In this document: positions 33,529 through 42,948 of the stretch, piece after piece
Position numbering within the stretch: position 1 is the stretch's first letter
How the letters are laid out: the number at the start of each line of letters is the position of its first letter
NCBI RefSeq assembly: GCF_000949475.1
Contig: NZ_JRHC01000001.1
Coordinates: forward strand, 992,001 to 1,056,000
Source of the DNA: Draconibacterium sediminis
GTDB lineage: Bacteria; Bacteroidota; Bacteroidia; Bacteroidales; Prolixibacteraceae
Direction of reading: 5' to 3'
DNA length: 64,000 nt
Position numbers and translations under genes: made by a program
The notes under the pieces: model-generated
Seen by the model: the letters and a program-made list of their open reading frames with translations, nothing else
Databases searched by the model: none
What the model was told of the DNA's origin: nothing

Positions 33529-35316
33529 TCAATCCAGTTTCAATACAGCAAGGAAAGCTTTTTGAGGTACCTCAACGTTACCCACTTGTTTCATTCGTTT
33601 CTTTCCTTTTTTCTGTTTCTCCAGCAGTTTTCGTTTACGCGTAATATCACCACCATAACATTTTGCTGTTACGTCTTTTCGAACAGCTTTTACAGTTTCG
33701 CGGGCAATAATTTTTGCACCGATAGCTGCCTGAATGGCAATGTCAAACTGTTGTCTCGGAATTAGTTCTTTTAGTTTTTCGCACATTCGGCGTCCGAAAG
33801 CATAAGCATTGTCGAAGTGAATTAATGTCGACAGGGCATCAACCATCTCGCCGTTCAGCAGAATGTCCAAACGTACCAGTTTTGCCGGTTTGTAGCCACT
33901 CATGTGGTAATCAAACGACGCATAACCTTTCGAAATACTTTTTAGTTTGTCGTAAAAGTCGAAAACGATTTCTCCCAGCGGAAGATTAAAAACCAGTTCG
34001 GCACGCTCGGCAGTCAGGTAATTCTGGCTGACCAGTTCGCCGCGTTTATCGAGACACAAGGTCATTACCGGCCCAATAAATTCCGAAGCTGTAATGATGT
34101 TCGCCCTGATGTATGGTTCCTCAATCTCGTCGACTGTTGTTGAAGCCGGCATTCCCGAAGGGTTGTAAACCGTAATTTCACTTCCGTCGGTAAGGTGAGC
34201 TTTATACGAAACGTTGGGTACTGTTGTAATAACGTTCATGTCGAATTCGCGCTCCAGTCGTTCCTGGATAATCTCCATGTGCAAAAGCCCAAGGAAACCG
34301 CATCGGAATCCAAATCCCAGCGCTGCTGATGATTCCGGTTCGAAAGTTAACGATGCATCGTTTAACTGCAGTTTGTCCATTGCTGCACGCAGATCTTCAT
34401 AATCATCTGCGTCAATAGGGTAAACTCCGGCAAAAACCATAGGTTTTACTTCTTCAAAACCTTCAATGGCCTTGTCGCACGGGTTGACAACGTGAGTAAT
34501 CGTGTCTCCAACTTTTACCTCCTTCGCTGTTTTAATCCCCGAAATAATGTATCCAACATCACCGGGACCCAACACATCGCGTGGTTGCAAACTTAGTTTT
34601 AGTACACCCACTTCATCGGCATCGTATTGTTTGCCGGTGGCCACAAATTTCACCAGGTCTTTTTTCCTAATTTCACCATTCTGAATTTTGAAATAGGCAA
34701 TAATTCCACGAAACGAATTAAAAACCGAATCGAAAATAAGTGCCTGCAACGGTGCTTTCGGATCACCTTTCGGGTGTGGTATTTTGTATATAATCTGATT
34801 CAGAATTTCCTGAACTCCTTCTCCGGTTTTTCCGCTGGCGCGAATAATATCTTCGCGGTCGCAGCCGATAAGGTCGATGATTTGATCTTCAACAACTTCG
34901 GGCATCGCATTGGGGAGGTCCATTTTATTCAGTACCGGAATAATTTCCAGATCGTGTTCAATGGCCAGGTACAAATTCGAAATGGTTTGCGCCTGAATTC
35001 CCTGGGTAGCGTCGATAATAAGTAAAGCTCCTTCGCATGCAGCAATTGATCTCGAAACCTCGTACGAAAAATCCACGTGTCCCGGAGTATCAATCAGGTT
35101 TAATTTATAGGGTTCTCCATCGTGCACATAATCCATTTGTATGGCATGGCTTTTAATCGTAATCCCACGTTCCTGTTCCAGATCCATACTATCGAGCACC
35201 TGGGCGTGCATTTGGCGTTCGCTAATCGTCTTGGTAAATTCCAAAAGGCGGTCAGCCAACGTGCTCTTTCCATGGTCGATATGCGCAATGATGCAAAAGT
35301 TTCTAATTTTCTCCAT
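33529..35316 (-). CDS. lepA: Elongation factor 4 (ribosome back-translocase)
   Basis: GTPase that acts on stalled or stressed ribosomes. 595 residues, full length. G1 [15 protein letters not shown], switch [11 protein letters not shown]3 DTPGHVDF, G4 NKMDLP are all present; domains II, III, V follow and the LepA-specific C-terminus has the basic [22 protein letters not shown] stretch. Its promoter box is at 35366 and the leader holds a hairpin. Convergent with the OmpR-type operon. Confidence 0.98.
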   Translation of the reverse strand: MEKIRNFCIIAHIDHGKSTLADRLLEFTKTISERQMHAQVLDSMDLEQERGITIKSHAIQMDYVHDGEPYKLNLIDTPGHVDFSYEVSRSIAACEGALLIIDATQGIQAQTISNLYLAIEHDLEIIPVLNKMDLPNAMPEVVEDQIIDLIGCDREDIIRASGKTGEGVQEILNQIIYKIPHPKGDPKAPLQALIFDSVFNSFRGIIAYFKIQNGEIRKKDLVKFVATGKQYDADEVGVLKLSLQPRDVLGPGDVGYIISGIKTAKEVKVGDTITHVVNPCDKAIEGFEEVKPMVFAGVYPIDADDYEDLRAAMDKLQLNDASLTFEPESSAALGFGFRCGFLGLLHMEIIQERLEREFDMNVITTVPNVSYKAHLTDGSEITVYNPSGMPASTTVDEIEEPYIRANIITASEFIGPVMTLCLDKRGELVSQNYLTAERAELVFNLPLGEIVFDFYDKLKSISKGYASFDYHMSGYKPAKLVRLDILLNGEMVDALSTLIHFDNAYAFGRRMCEKLKELIPRQQFDIAIQAAIGAKIIARETVKAVRKDVTAKCYGGDITRKRKLLEKQKKGKKRMKQVGNVEVPQKAFLAVLKLD

Positions 35317-35331
35317 TTACTACCTCTTAAC

Positions 35332-35373
35332 AACCATTCAATTAAATGGTTCCTTCTATTTTGCGCAAAGATA
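35332..35373 (-). promoter_or_regulatory. lepA promoter box and 5' leader hairpin
   Basis: TATCTTTG on the minus strand (35366-35373) fits TAnnTTTG; the predicted leader is about 44 nt. It contains a seven-bp hairpin, aaccatt (35332-35338) with aatggtt (35345-35351). The hairpin ends 15 bases before the ATG and could affect ribosome loading. Confidence 0.45.
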
Positions 35374-35392
35374 TTTTATTTTTTGATATAAA

Positions 35393-35893
35393 TCAGGGCA
35401 GCATTGCCGATGCCGAAGATTTAATTTTTACAATTAATTCGGTAATAAACCGGTAGGTTCGCGGGTAGGCGTCAGTCCATTCGCTTTCGCGGGGACCGGC
35501 AACATTCAACGTGTTTATATTATTCAGGATTAACCATGGTATTAAGTGCGAAGGATTTGTATCAGTCCGAACAATTCGCAGCGGTTTTTTTAGCTTTTGT
35601 GCAAACTGCTGGGTAAGCAGTGTTCCGCCTGTTAAATCTTCTGAAACCAGGATTAAAGTTCCGTCTGAATCTGTGACGTTTCGGTGTGTTCTGGCAGCAT
35701 AGTCTTCTTCGGGCAATTCCTTTAACGGATACTTTGCAGCTATTTTTCCATCTTCAGCTTTCCGGTTTTTAGGGCACCAGCCACCACACGGGAAGGAATA
35801 GTTCAGGCAAGCATCTAAAACTGCACGATCGACACCAGTTTGCCCTCCGGAAATCAACTTTTGGCACGGTATTTGTATTTTATTTTTCGTCAT
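35393..35893 (-). CDS. SLOG-fold protein annotated as putative molybdenum carrier
   Basis: 166 residues. KLISGGQTGVDRAVLDACL (about 13-31), GGWCPKNRKAEDG and SDGTLILVSEDLTGGT match the 'putative molybdenum carrier' (PpMoCo) family, which belongs to the SLOG/LOG Rossmann-like superfamily. These bind nucleotide-type ligands; molybdenum carriage has support only for distant relatives. C-terminal NVAGPRESE is the last conserved block. A 12-bp perfect palindrome (ACTATTAATAGT, 35913-35924) lies 20 bp upstream and may be an operator. Confidence 0.85.
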   Translation of the reverse strand: MTKNKIQIPCQKLISGGQTGVDRAVLDACLNYSFPCGGWCPKNRKAEDGKIAAKYPLKELPEEDYAARTHRNVTDSDGTLILVSEDLTGGTLLTQQFAQKLKKPLRIVRTDTNPSHLIPWLILNNINTLNVAGPRESEWTDAYPRTYRFITELIVKIKSSASAMLP

Positions 35894-36006
35894 GAAAACA
35901 ATTAAACTGAGTACTATTAATAGTGTTCAGAAAATAGATTAGATACAAAATACTTCACAGCAATATGCTGTTTTTTCATAAGTTTGGTTTAGTTAGGTTT
36001 AGTTTG

Positions 36007-36036
36007 AATCCCGGTAGCAGAGGCGCCGGGATTTTT
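36007..36036 (+). terminator. Terminator-like hairpin between the SLOG and aldo/keto reductase genes
   Basis: Stem aatcccgg (36007-36014) with ccgggatt (36026-36033) followed by Ts on the plus strand. Both flanking genes are on the minus strand, and on that strand no T-run follows, so either it is a weak terminator of the reductase gene or an unseen plus-strand transcript ends here. A second small hairpin with a T-run (cagcaatatgctg, about 35956-35974) is 40 bp upstream. Confidence 0.5.
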
Positions 36037-36039
36037 CTT

Positions 36040-37053
36040 TTATGATTCTTTTCGTTTGTAATATTCAATTCCTCCCGACTCAGCCAGAAGTTTTACTTTG
36101 TCGATAAGATTTTGTTTTTCGTCTTCCGATAATTTTGAGAATGAGCGTGCCAGGGCAATTTTTTCGCGCATGTATGTTGCGTTTTCATTCCCCGATATCA
36201 AAACTGAGACAGGTAAGGACCAAACAAAATGCATCGCTTCTTTTATGCTTACATAGTTCGGAATAACCGGATCGTCAGATGTCCAGTCGGCTTCTTCTTT
36301 TTTCGAAAAGAATCTTCCGTCAGCCAGCGATTTAATGGATAGAATTCCCATGTTTCGATCAAGTGCCTTTGGCATTACGTTTTCGATAAAACTATAATAC
36401 GATGCATCAAGAAGGTTAACCGGCATTAACACGGTGTCGAAAATATCACTTGCTTCTGTTTGTTCGAGCATTCGCGTGTGCGCATAAGGATTTTGGTGGC
36501 CGGTAAATCCAAGGTATTTTATTTTGCCCTCTTGTTTTGCTTTTAACAGTACGTCTAAAACACCATTGTTTATTCTGTTGTCAACATCACCGGGCGTTGA
36601 AATGGCATGAACCTGATACAGGTCAATCTGGTCAACTTTTAGTCTTCGTAACGAGCCCTCCAAATGTTCCTGCACGGTTTTGGCATCGCGGCCGGTTGAT
36701 TTTGTCATCAGAAAAATCAGGTCGCGGTACTTTGGAGTCAGGTATTTCCCGTAACGTTCTTCGCTGGTTCCTCTTGAATAACTTTCTGCAGTATCGAAAA
36801 AACGGACACCGCCTTCAAGAGACGCTTCTATTACTTCCTGTGCATCGCGTTCGGTTGTCCAGCCCACGTGGTAGCCACCGGTGCCAAGCATGGTAACGTG
36901 TTCGCCGGTTCTGCCTAATTTTCGTTTTGGCAATACTTCTCCCAATCTGTCACGCGTTTCCTGACCGGAAGCAAAGGAGCCTGAAGCCAAACTAATTCCG
37001 GCAGTTGCACCGGCAAGCGATTTCAAAAATGATCTTCTGTTGGTCATAGTCAT
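36040..37053 (-). CDS. Aldo/keto reductase with Tat signal
   Basis: 337 residues. NRRSFLKSLAGATAG at residues 5-19 is a twin-arginine signal, so the folded enzyme with cofactor would be exported. The AKR barrel follows: GRTGEHVTMLGTGGYHVG, the catalytic Asp/Tyr region FDTAESYSRGTSEERYGKYL, Lys in FLMTKS and QVHAIST with the catalytic His. NAD(P)H-linked oxidoreductase; substrate unknown. Exported AKRs with Tat signals are common in Bacteroidetes carbohydrate loci. Start may be the ATG at 37053 or two codons later. Divergent from deoC. Confidence 0.92.
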   Translation of the reverse strand: MTMTNRRSFLKSLAGATAGISLASGSFASGQETRDRLGEVLPKRKLGRTGEHVTMLGTGGYHVGWTTERDAQEVIEASLEGGVRFFDTAESYSRGTSEERYGKYLTPKYRDLIFLMTKSTGRDAKTVQEHLEGSLRRLKVDQIDLYQVHAISTPGDVDNRINNGVLDVLLKAKQEGKIKYLGFTGHQNPYAHTRMLEQTEASDIFDTVLMPVNLLDASYYSFIENVMPKALDRNMGILSIKSLADGRFFSKKEEADWTSDDPVIPNYVSIKEAMHFVWSLPVSVLISGNENATYMREKIALARSFSKLSEDEKQNLIDKVKLLAESGGIEYYKRKES

Positions 37054-37169
37054 TAAGTTTTATGGTTTTTCTGTTTTAATACTTATTATTTCAAAAAAGG
37101 TTCACTAAAATATTTCACAGATAGTCGGCATATTTTGTAAATTTACCCTATAACTTAAAACCAATTAAA

Positions 37170-37883
37170 ATGGCTAGTGTTCAGCAGCTTGCAAAAATGA
37201 TCGATCACTCGATCCTTCATCCTACCATGACAGATTACGATTTAGAGCGGGAATGTGCCGTTGCGGCAAAGTATAATGTAGCATCGGTTTGTGTAAAACC
37301 ATATGCGGTAAAACAGGCCCGGCTGCTTTTAAAAGATACGGAGGTTGCGGTAGGTTGTGTGATTGGTTTCCCGGCGGGAAATTCAGCCATTGAGGTAAAG
37401 GCTTTTGAAGCGGAAACAGCCTGTAAGGATGGTGCGGTTGAGATTGATATGGTTATAAATATAGGGAAAGCTTTGCAGGGCGACTGGGAATATATTGAGC
37501 TTGAAATTGGTACAGTTGTGAAAACCTGTCATAAAAACGGGGCGATTGTAAAAGTTATTTTCGAAACCGATTACGTTACGAATGAACTGGACATTAGAAG
37601 GCTGTGCGAGATTTGCACAAAAGTTGGTGCGGATTACGTAAAAACGTCCTCCGGGTTTGGCTTTGTAAAAGGTTCTGATGGGCGCTATTCGTACATGGGA
37701 GCAACCATTGATAACCTGAAGTTAATGCGCGATAACAGCGGACCGAACGTAAAAATTAAAGCTGCCGGAGGGGTGCGTACGCTCGATGCTTTGCTGGCTG
37801 TGCGTGAAGCCGGTTGCTCACGCTGTGGAGCTACTGCAACCGTTGCCATTCTTGAGGAAGCAAAAAAACGATTTGGGGAATAG
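37170..37883 (+). CDS. deoC: Deoxyribose-phosphate aldolase
   Basis: Splits 2-deoxyribose-5-phosphate into glyceraldehyde-3-phosphate and acetaldehyde; links DNA nucleoside salvage to glycolysis. 237 residues. Active-site residues visible: Asp93 in EIDMVINIG, Lys128 in VKVIFE, Schiff-base Lys158 in DYVKTSSGFG; the phosphate-binding AAGGVRT follows. A TATTTTGTA sequence 31 bp upstream (37131-37139) is near the -7 consensus. Fits functionally with the nucleoside hydrolase at 16430. Confidence 0.97.
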   Translation: MASVQQLAKMIDHSILHPTMTDYDLERECAVAAKYNVASVCVKPYAVKQARLLLKDTEVAVGCVIGFPAGNSAIEVKAFEAETACKDGAVEIDMVINIGKALQGDWEYIELEIGTVVKTCHKNGAIVKVIFETDYVTNELDIRRLCEICTKVGADYVKTSSGFGFVKGSDGRYSYMGATIDNLKLMRDNSGPNVKIKAAGGVRTLDALLAVREAGCSRCGATATVAILEEAKKRFGE

Positions 37884-37920
37884 GCAAAAAAGTACTTCAG
37901 TTTTTACGTAGCGCTCGCTT

Positions 37921-40131
37921 TTATTTCTTCAAAATTTTATACGTGTTATAGTCGCCGTTGCTTAATTCTACTTTTAGCATAAATAGCCCGGTTAAATTTT
38001 GCGGTAGATAGAGTTCTGTCGAATTTTCATTGGGCTGCACTTCTTTGATTTTTGCACCGGTGCTGTTGTATACCGAAATACGCAAGATTGTTTTATCAGC
38101 AGTGATCATCAATCTTCCTTCAGTTGGATTTGGGAATACCTTAACAGAAGCTGATTCGATTCGCTGTGCCGAGAGTACAAGTGTACCGTCGTTTTGTTTA
38201 AAACGATAAGCAAATTGCTGGTAATACTGGTTGGCAATATCAGCATCGTGAATAATAAGTGTGTTTTCGTCATTTCGGTCGTTGGCCGAACTGCTCCAGT
38301 TGTGGCTGCCGGTTATTGTTTGCGGATCAGATTCAGGGTTGTTTGCGTCGATCAGTGCTACTTTGTGGTGAAGCTGACCTGCTGCATCATCGAAAATATA
38401 TTTTTTGGCAGGAAGTGTACTGCTAAGATTCGTATTCACGATGTCGGTATTGTCGCTTTCGCGTTCAGTAATAACATTAACGTCAACACCGCGGTCGTAG
38501 GCATCCATTATGGTGTAGGCCAAATCAGATCGGGTGATCAGCATGGTTTCGATATCCAGATCGTAATCTGCCGTGTTAATCGCATTTATCAACTGCTGGT
38601 TGGTGTTGTCCGACGGACTAAAATAACAGGCAATCAATTTGTCGCCCACCTGTATGTGGTGCGGCGTATTATCAGTTTTTGCATCTCCAAATTTTGCATT
38701 TCCTGCATTTGGCTGGTTGCCGGAGCTTCCCCACATTTCTTCAAATTCAAGCTCATAAACTTTAGCCAGCGACTGGTCTTGAATAAAGATCATATTATTG
38801 CTGTCGTAAGTTAACTGGCTTGGTGTAAGGTTTGTGGAGCCCGACCAAACCCAGGCAGCGTTAGCATTTGTTGCGTTTGCATCGAAGATGGCAAATTTGT
38901 TGTGCATTATTCCGCCTTCCGTTATTTCCGGACGTTCAAGAATTGGGATATTGTTCTCCAAATCGTTAACGCTGGCATGGGTAGTTGATCCGCAGGTGAT
39001 AAAACGAATGCTTACTCCACGATTGTAGGCGGCATTCAGTGCCTCTGATATTTTCGAATTGTCGATGTTGTAAATACAGAAGTCGATGGATTCGCTGGCT
39101 CTGTTAATGTAGGCAGCGAGAGTATCGGCCATAAAATCGTCGATATTTGAGGCAACAGTTGGATCGGCGTAATTTTCATCAATTTCGGTGTTGAAATACA
39201 CTTTTATGTCGCCCGTAGAATTTGATTTACTTACAAAAGCACTGATGGCCGAAAAAGCGGTGTCGCCTTCGTTAACCGAAAAAGCCTGCGCGTAAACAAT
39301 CTCCGAACTTTGTAAACCCGTAATCTGCGCCTGGTGCGTATATTCATCGGCACTAACTGTTGATTCACCACTTACATGATTCGTCAAAGCCGCTAATTCC
39401 ATGGTCGATCCATATCTAATTTCGGAGGTGCCATCGTTGTCGGTGTTCCATTTTATGGTAATCGAACTGCTTGTGGTTTCAACTACTTCGAGTGCTGACG
39501 TAAGCTGAATATTTGTATTAAAAATAAAATCGTTGGCATCGCGCGGAAGAAGCTGGTAGCCTGTGTTAGCTTCATTCTGCGACCATTGCGAACAGATTGC
39601 CACCAGGTCGAAAGTATCCCTTGGCATAATTTTGTCCACAAGTGGATTGTCACGGTAAATTCGAAGTACCCCGGTGTTGGTCCCATCGGTAAATGAATAA
39701 TTTTTATCTCCTGCAAATAGATTTTCAGAATTTGTAAATACAACATTATTTATTCGTATCAATTCTGCTTCATAAGCTTCACCAATATTGCTTATACTGA
39801 TGATTTGCGGTTCGGGCAGCGACACCCCCGAGGCATGTGTCGTAAAGTTGGTGACCGGACTAATCTCCAATAGGTTATTGTAATCGTCAAGCTCACCGGT
39901 TAAAGTAATGGAATCTCCTCGTAGTACTCCGGATAAGGCATTGTCGTATATTCCAATTCCGCCGGTGTTATCCTGAATATACCTGATGGGGCCAAGTTCC
40001 GAGCCGTTGGTTACTATGCCCGAAACCGTAACGCTTGTGCCTACCGCTTTCTGACGAGCCTCGTTAATACTTGTTTGAGCAAATAACCCAACACTTATAA
40101 AGAGAAGTAGGATGAGTGTAGAGATTTTCAT
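37921..40131 (-). CDS. Secreted phospholipase-D-fold protein with type IX sorting domain
   Basis: 736 residues. Signal peptide (ends SVGLFAQ, residue 19); an OB-fold-like N-terminal domain (about 20-190) with VSGIVTNGSELGPIRYIQD; a fibronectin type III-like domain (about 200-300); two PLD half-domains, HNKFAIFDANAT...WSGSTN (about 400-435) and HHKVALIDAN...ITGSHNWS (about 575-610), both with His-x-Lys and Ser-Asn residues; and a Por sorting domain (about 660-736: VFPNPTEGRLMI...LSNGDYNTYKILKK). The OB plus PLD set suggests an exported nuclease (or phospholipase) delivered to the cell surface by type IX secretion. The nuclease reading is inference. Confidence 0.88.
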   Translation of the reverse strand: MKISTLILLLFISVGLFAQTSINEARQKAVGTSVTVSGIVTNGSELGPIRYIQDNTGGIGIYDNALSGVLRGDSITLTGELDDYNNLLEISPVTNFTTHASGVSLPEPQIISISNIGEAYEAELIRINNVVFTNSENLFAGDKNYSFTDGTNTGVLRIYRDNPLVDKIMPRDTFDLVAICSQWSQNEANTGYQLLPRDANDFIFNTNIQLTSALEVVETTSSSITIKWNTDNDGTSEIRYGSTMELAALTNHVSGESTVSADEYTHQAQITGLQSSEIVYAQAFSVNEGDTAFSAISAFVSKSNSTGDIKVYFNTEIDENYADPTVASNIDDFMADTLAAYINRASESIDFCIYNIDNSKISEALNAAYNRGVSIRFITCGSTTHASVNDLENNIPILERPEITEGGIMHNKFAIFDANATNANAAWVWSGSTNLTPSQLTYDSNNMIFIQDQSLAKVYELEFEEMWGSSGNQPNAGNAKFGDAKTDNTPHHIQVGDKLIACYFSPSDNTNQQLINAINTADYDLDIETMLITRSDLAYTIMDAYDRGVDVNVITERESDNTDIVNTNLSSTLPAKKYIFDDAAGQLHHKVALIDANNPESDPQTITGSHNWSSSANDRNDENTLIIHDADIANQYYQQFAYRFKQNDGTLVLSAQRIESASVKVFPNPTEGRLMITADKTILRISVYNSTGAKIKEVQPNENSTELYLPQNLTGLFMLKVELSNGDYNTYKILKK

Positions 40132-40310
40132 GTGATTAAAAAGTTTGTTCTTAAGGTAGAAGATGAACTCGCATGATTTTGATTATTCACTTTTGCGTGA
40201 TACGCTTATTGGCGGACTCATGTTTGTTTCAAAACGTGCAATTTAATTTTTAGGTGAATTTAGCTAAATACGGTTGTAAATTACAGGCGAAAAAGAAAAT
40301 TGTTCAAAAA

Positions 40311-40661
40311 TTAATTTCTCGAGATCATCAGTTTTTTTACCGTTCGTTTATCGTCGGTGGTTAAGATCTGAATCAGGTAAATTCCGTTAGGAACATCGTT
40401 AAGTTGTAGCTGTATTTTTGAAACAGGAAATTTGTACTCTTTAAAATAAACCTGTTTCCCTGTTATATTGGTGAGACGGATTTCGCTGATTTCCTTTAAC
40501 GAATAATCAATGGTGACTTTATTGTCTTTACAAGGGTTCGGGTAAATCTTTACCTCGTTTTTTGTTTCTTCTTCATTTTGGAATGAAGAGAACCCGGTGT
40601 CTTGAGCAAAAGACGCCGAAGCAATAAATACTGTAAATACGACAAGTATAATATATTTCAT
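40311..40661 (-). CDS. Short secreted protein with type IX sorting domain
   Basis: 116 residues from the ATG at 40661; longer upstream frames overlap kdsB and lack a signal peptide. Signal peptide ends at ASFAQ (about residue 19). Apart from a short spacer the protein is a Por secretion sorting domain: VKIYPNPCKDNKVTIDYSL...ISEIRLTNITGKQVYFKEY...GIYLIQILTTDDKRTVKKLMI. So it is a near-bare T9SS signal without cargo; such orphans may be remnants or small adaptor/surface proteins. It lies in a minus-strand row between the PLD protein and kdsB. Confidence 0.8.
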   Translation of the reverse strand: MKYIILVVFTVFIASASFAQDTGFSSFQNEEETKNEVKIYPNPCKDNKVTIDYSLKEISEIRLTNITGKQVYFKEYKFPVSKIQLQLNDVPNGIYLIQILTTDDKRTVKKLMISRN

Positions 40662-40737
40662 GGCAGCACTGTTTAATTGTTTCCTGAGTATACGCAGCAA
40701 ATAACATGCCTGTATAACGTATAATGACAGGAAAAGA

Positions 40738-41472
40738 TTAAAACAGTTGCAAAGCGGCCTCCAAATCTTCGGGAGTATCAATACCCATGGTAGCTGAAGT
40801 GGTTTCTGCGGTTTTTATTTTGTAGCCATTTTCGAGCCAGCGCAGCTGTTCCAGCGATTCGGCCATCTCCAGTTCCCCTTGTTCCAACTGAGTTATTTTT
40901 TGTAAAACGTCGGCCTTAAAAGCATACATACCGATGTGGCTCCAGAATGTATGTTTTTTTACCCAGTTTTTGTTTTCTTCTCCACGGAAATACGGAATAG
41001 GAGAGCGGCTGAAATACAAGGCAAAATCATTTTTGTTGAGCACCACTTTTGGGCGGTTCGGATTAAAAAGTTCCTCTTCCGAATCGACTTTTTTTACCAG
41101 TGTGGCAATTTCTGTTTCGCTTTCAAAACACGATTTGATCAACTCAATTTGTTCCGGTTTTACAAAAGGTTCGTCTCCCTGAATATTTACAACAATATCA
41201 ACAGGGCGGTTTTTAGCAATTTTTAAGGCTGCCTCGGCACAACGGTCGGTACCACTTTGGTGGGTAGGAAGTGTTTTTACTACTTCGCCGCCAAAAGCTT
41301 TTACTGCATCGAAAATACGATCGTCGTCGGTGGCAACACAAACATACGGAAGGGCTTTTGATGCATTTTCGTACACCCACTGAATCATAGGTTTGTCCTT
41401 TATTTTAGCCAGTGGCTTTCCCGGGAATCGTGATGATTGATAACGTGCTGGTATAATTCCAATGAAGTTCAT
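40738..41472 (-). CDS. kdsB: 3-deoxy-manno-octulosonate cytidylyltransferase
   Basis: Activates Kdo as CMP-Kdo for LPS inner core synthesis. 244 residues from the ATG at 41472, which gives the family start MNFIGIIPARYQSSRFPGKP; a longer frame to 41514 is unlikely. Nucleotide-binding motifs: ARYQSSRFPGKPLAKI, ATDDDRIFDA, VNIQGDEPFV, IGMYAFKADVL and SATMGIDTPEDLEAAL. Together with LptE it shows the organism makes Kdo-containing LPS. Confidence 0.97.
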   Translation of the reverse strand: MNFIGIIPARYQSSRFPGKPLAKIKDKPMIQWVYENASKALPYVCVATDDDRIFDAVKAFGGEVVKTLPTHQSGTDRCAEAALKIAKNRPVDIVVNIQGDEPFVKPEQIELIKSCFESETEIATLVKKVDSEEELFNPNRPKVVLNKNDFALYFSRSPIPYFRGEENKNWVKKHTFWSHIGMYAFKADVLQKITQLEQGELEMAESLEQLRWLENGYKIKTAETTSATMGIDTPEDLEAALQLF

Positions 41473-41682
41473 TCTTCTCTTTTTAAATTCGTTTACAGTC
41501 TGTTTTGCGAACAATTTGTCAGAAATATTTATCGACGCATCAAAGATAATAATCGCTTAAGATATAACCTGCATTGCGCAGAAAATATGTTGGAACGGGT
41601 TTTGCAAAACACTACCGGATATAGAAAAAACCTAAAAAAACTTAATTGTGACTGACTTTCTGTCATTGCCATCGAAAAATTG

Positions 41683-41690
41683 TAAATTTG
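41683..41690 (+). promoter_or_regulatory. Putative -7 promoter box for the sigma-54 activator operon
   Basis: TAAATTTG fits TAnnTTTG exactly; the predicted start of transcription is near 41696, 17 nt before the ATG at 41713. Confidence 0.55.
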
Positions 41691-41712
41691 CAAGTTGTTG
41701 ACTAAATACAAT

Positions 41713-42945
41713 ATGGATATACAAGCAGTAAAACAAAGATTTGGAATAATAGGAAACACCGCCGGAATAAACCGGGCCATTGAAGTTGCCGTTCAGGTGG
41801 CGCCAACGGATTTGTCGGTTTTGGTAACCGGAGAAAGTGGTGTTGGTAAAGAAATATTCCCACAAATAATACATCAGTTCTCGAGCCGGAAACATGGTAA
41901 GTACATTGCCGTAAACTGTGGGGCAATTCCTGAAGGAACCATCGACTCGGAGTTGTTCGGACACGAAAAAGGAGCATTTACCGGAGCACTTGCCGACCGG
42001 AAGGGATACTTTCAGGAAGCCGATGGAGGAACCATATTTTTGGATGAAATTGGTGAACTTCCTTTATCAACCCAGGTACGTTTGCTGCGTGTATTGGAAA
42101 CGGGAGAGTTTATGAAGGTTGGTTCGTCGCAGGTAATAAAAACCAATGTACGGGTAATTGCTGCAACCAACGTTAATATTCCGAAAGCAATTGAGGAAGG
42201 AAAATTCCGCGAGGATTTGTATTATCGTTTAAATACGGTGCCGATTTCAATTCCGCCGTTGCGCGAACGCCCCGACGATGTAATTTTGTTGTTTCGAAAA
42301 TTTGCGCGCGATTTTGCCGAAAAATACCGGATGCCACCCGTGCGTTTAGAAGAAGATGCCCGAACTGTTTTGGTAAGTTTTCGCTGGCCCGGAAACATCC
42401 GCCAGTTAAAAAACATTACCGAGCAGATTTCGATAATTGAACAGGAACGCGATATCTCGGCCGAATCTTTACGCACGTATTTGCCTGTTAGCGGAGGGGC
42501 TAATTTGCCGGCTTTACTGGCGCGCGAAGAAGACAATAAATCGTTTGCCAACGAGCGCGAAATACTGTACAAAGTTCTTTTTGATATGAAGAGCGATATG
42601 AACGACCTGAAAAAGCTGGTGCTCGATTTAATGGAAAACCGCGATGCCCCAATTTCAGGCGACCAGGCGCAGATTATCAGAAATTTGTACAATACCAATG
42701 ATGGTAATTTTGTGGCAAAAGAACAGGTTTCAAATCCAATTCATATTACCTCGGTTGATAAAGATAATATTCAGGATACGGAGGAATTTGTGGAAGAATC
42801 GCTTTCTTTGGCCGATAAAGAAATTGAGTTGATTCAGAAAGCACTGGAGAAACACCGCGGTAAAAGAAAATATGCTGCTCAGGAATTGGGAATTTCGGAG
42901 CGGACATTATACCGTAAAATAAAGGAATACGATATTAAGGGATAA
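41713..42945 (+). CDS. Sigma-54-interacting AAA+ activator without receiver domain
   Basis: 410 residues from the ATG at 41713 (a TTG at 41695 is open but upstream of a good start). The AAA+ domain starts near the N-terminus: Walker A GESGVGKE, the sigma-54 loop GAFTGA, Walker B GGTIFLDEIGEL, arginine finger REDLYYRL. A linker (about 240-360) and a Fis-type helix-turn-helix (AAQELGISERTLYRKIKEYDIK) end it. No receiver, GAF or PAS domain precedes the ATPase, so it may be constitutive or controlled by another protein, as with PspF. It heads a tight operon with lptE, a TPR protein and secG. Confidence 0.94.
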   Translation: MDIQAVKQRFGIIGNTAGINRAIEVAVQVAPTDLSVLVTGESGVGKEIFPQIIHQFSSRKHGKYIAVNCGAIPEGTIDSELFGHEKGAFTGALADRKGYFQEADGGTIFLDEIGELPLSTQVRLLRVLETGEFMKVGSSQVIKTNVRVIAATNVNIPKAIEEGKFREDLYYRLNTVPISIPPLRERPDDVILLFRKFARDFAEKYRMPPVRLEEDARTVLVSFRWPGNIRQLKNITEQISIIEQERDISAESLRTYLPVSGGANLPALLAREEDNKSFANEREILYKVLFDMKSDMNDLKKLVLDLMENRDAPISGDQAQIIRNLYNTNDGNFVAKEQVSNPIHITSVDKDNIQDTEEFVEESLSLADKEIELIQKALEKHRGKRKYAAQELGISERTLYRKIKEYDIKG

Positions 42946-42948
42946 AAT

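Noticed and set aside
40662-40781. 40-residue N-terminal extension of the small sorting-domain protein
   Set aside because: It overlaps kdsB, lacks a proper signal peptide, and the internal Met at 40661 starts a perfect signal peptide.
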